Assembly: GCA_963922205.1 (NCBI GenBank)
Contig: CAWUHX010000542.1
Coordinates: 1 to 64,000 of the forward strand
Direction of reading: 5' to 3'
Source: Romanomermis culicivorax
Lineage: Eukaryota; Nematoda; Enoplea; Mermithida; Mermithidae
DNA: 64,000 bases
Part shown: piece by piece, positions 63,745 to 64,000 of the stretch
Position numbering within the stretch: the first letter of the stretch is position 1
Layout: every line of letters starts with the position of its first letter
Notes under the pieces: model-generated
What the model was told of the DNA's origin: nothing
The model's database searches: none
The model's input: only the letters and a program-made list of their open reading frames with translations
Position numbers and translations under genes: made by a program

Positions 63745-64000
63745 CTTAAAATGCACGAAAATGCATCTTTTCAATATGAAAACCTCAAATTTTCTTCAGA
63801 AATTGTGAAAAAAGACCTCAAAAATTTTTTCCACATGATAGTGCAAATGTGGAAAAAAACAGTGGGGTAAATCCGAAATTTGGGGGGATGAGGGGGTCGG
63901 AAAAAGTCGAAATCTTTCCCAAAAAAGGCCAAAAAACATACACTTTTTTGAATATTTTTTAAATTTTTTCCAAACTGGGGGGGGGGGTTGGGGAAAATGA
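63745..64000. mobile_element. Fragment of a CCACAT-word end and a G-run cluster at the window edge
   Basis: AAAATGCACGAAAATGCATC, TTTTTTCCACATGATAGTGC and AAATGTGGAAAAAAACAGTG reproduce the end of the CCACATTTGTGG family. G-tract words (GGGGGGATGAGGGGGTCGG, AACTGGGGGGGGGGGTTGG) then run out of the window. Confidence 0.55.

Overview
This 64 kb window comes from an AT-rich genome of an invertebrate animal. The coding regions are eukaryotic genes split by GT-AG introns. Some introns are very short (53 to 70 bp) and others run to several kb and are filled with mobile DNA. The sequence alone does not fix the phylum. Six of the seven genes have a splice-acceptor-like TTTCAG or similar 1 to 60 bp before the start codon. 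Together with three tightly spaced collinear genes, this would fit spliced-leader trans-splicing, though 5'UTR introns would explain it too.

Layout. At the left edge (71-1261) is a transposon-like element, then the first exon of an acid ceramidase-like gene (minus strand; the rest lies outside), then a 510 bp (AAAGG)n satellite. A complete 13-exon TMEM145/GPR180-family membrane protein gene occupies 12164-3143 (minus). A three-exon MSP-domain, tail-anchored VAP-like gene lies at 17810-15445 (minus). From 18.3 to 25.3 kb is a dense patchwork of nested elements. A collinear plus-strand cluster follows: RUVBL2/Reptin (26409-31279), an unrecognised acidic protein (31477-34802) and PDAP1 (35106-42255). 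After 5 kb without a gene comes UQCRC2 (55657-47304, minus, eight exons). The last 8 kb hold three abutting CR1/Jockey-like LINE fragments and more elements.

The identified genes are housekeeping or membrane genes with no obvious shared pathway: AAA+ chromatin ATPase, phosphoprotein, complex III core subunit, ER-contact-type MSP protein, heptahelical receptor-like protein, lysosomal amidase.

The most unusual content is the non-coding DNA. Many elements have terminal inverted repeats and, where clean, 8-bp target duplications (hAT type). Their ends are arrays of one short, mostly palindromic word, and the word differs from family to family: CCACATTTGTGG, GGCTTGT, TACCCGGGTA, ATCTCGATCTCG, AATTCGCCCC, AGCTGCAGCT, CAGTCGAA, TGCACAG and others. 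Several families with different end-words share the same internal core, which carries paired CCGGCG...CGCCGG hairpins. This looks like a modular non-autonomous transposon system in which the ends are exchanged or rewritten in concert.
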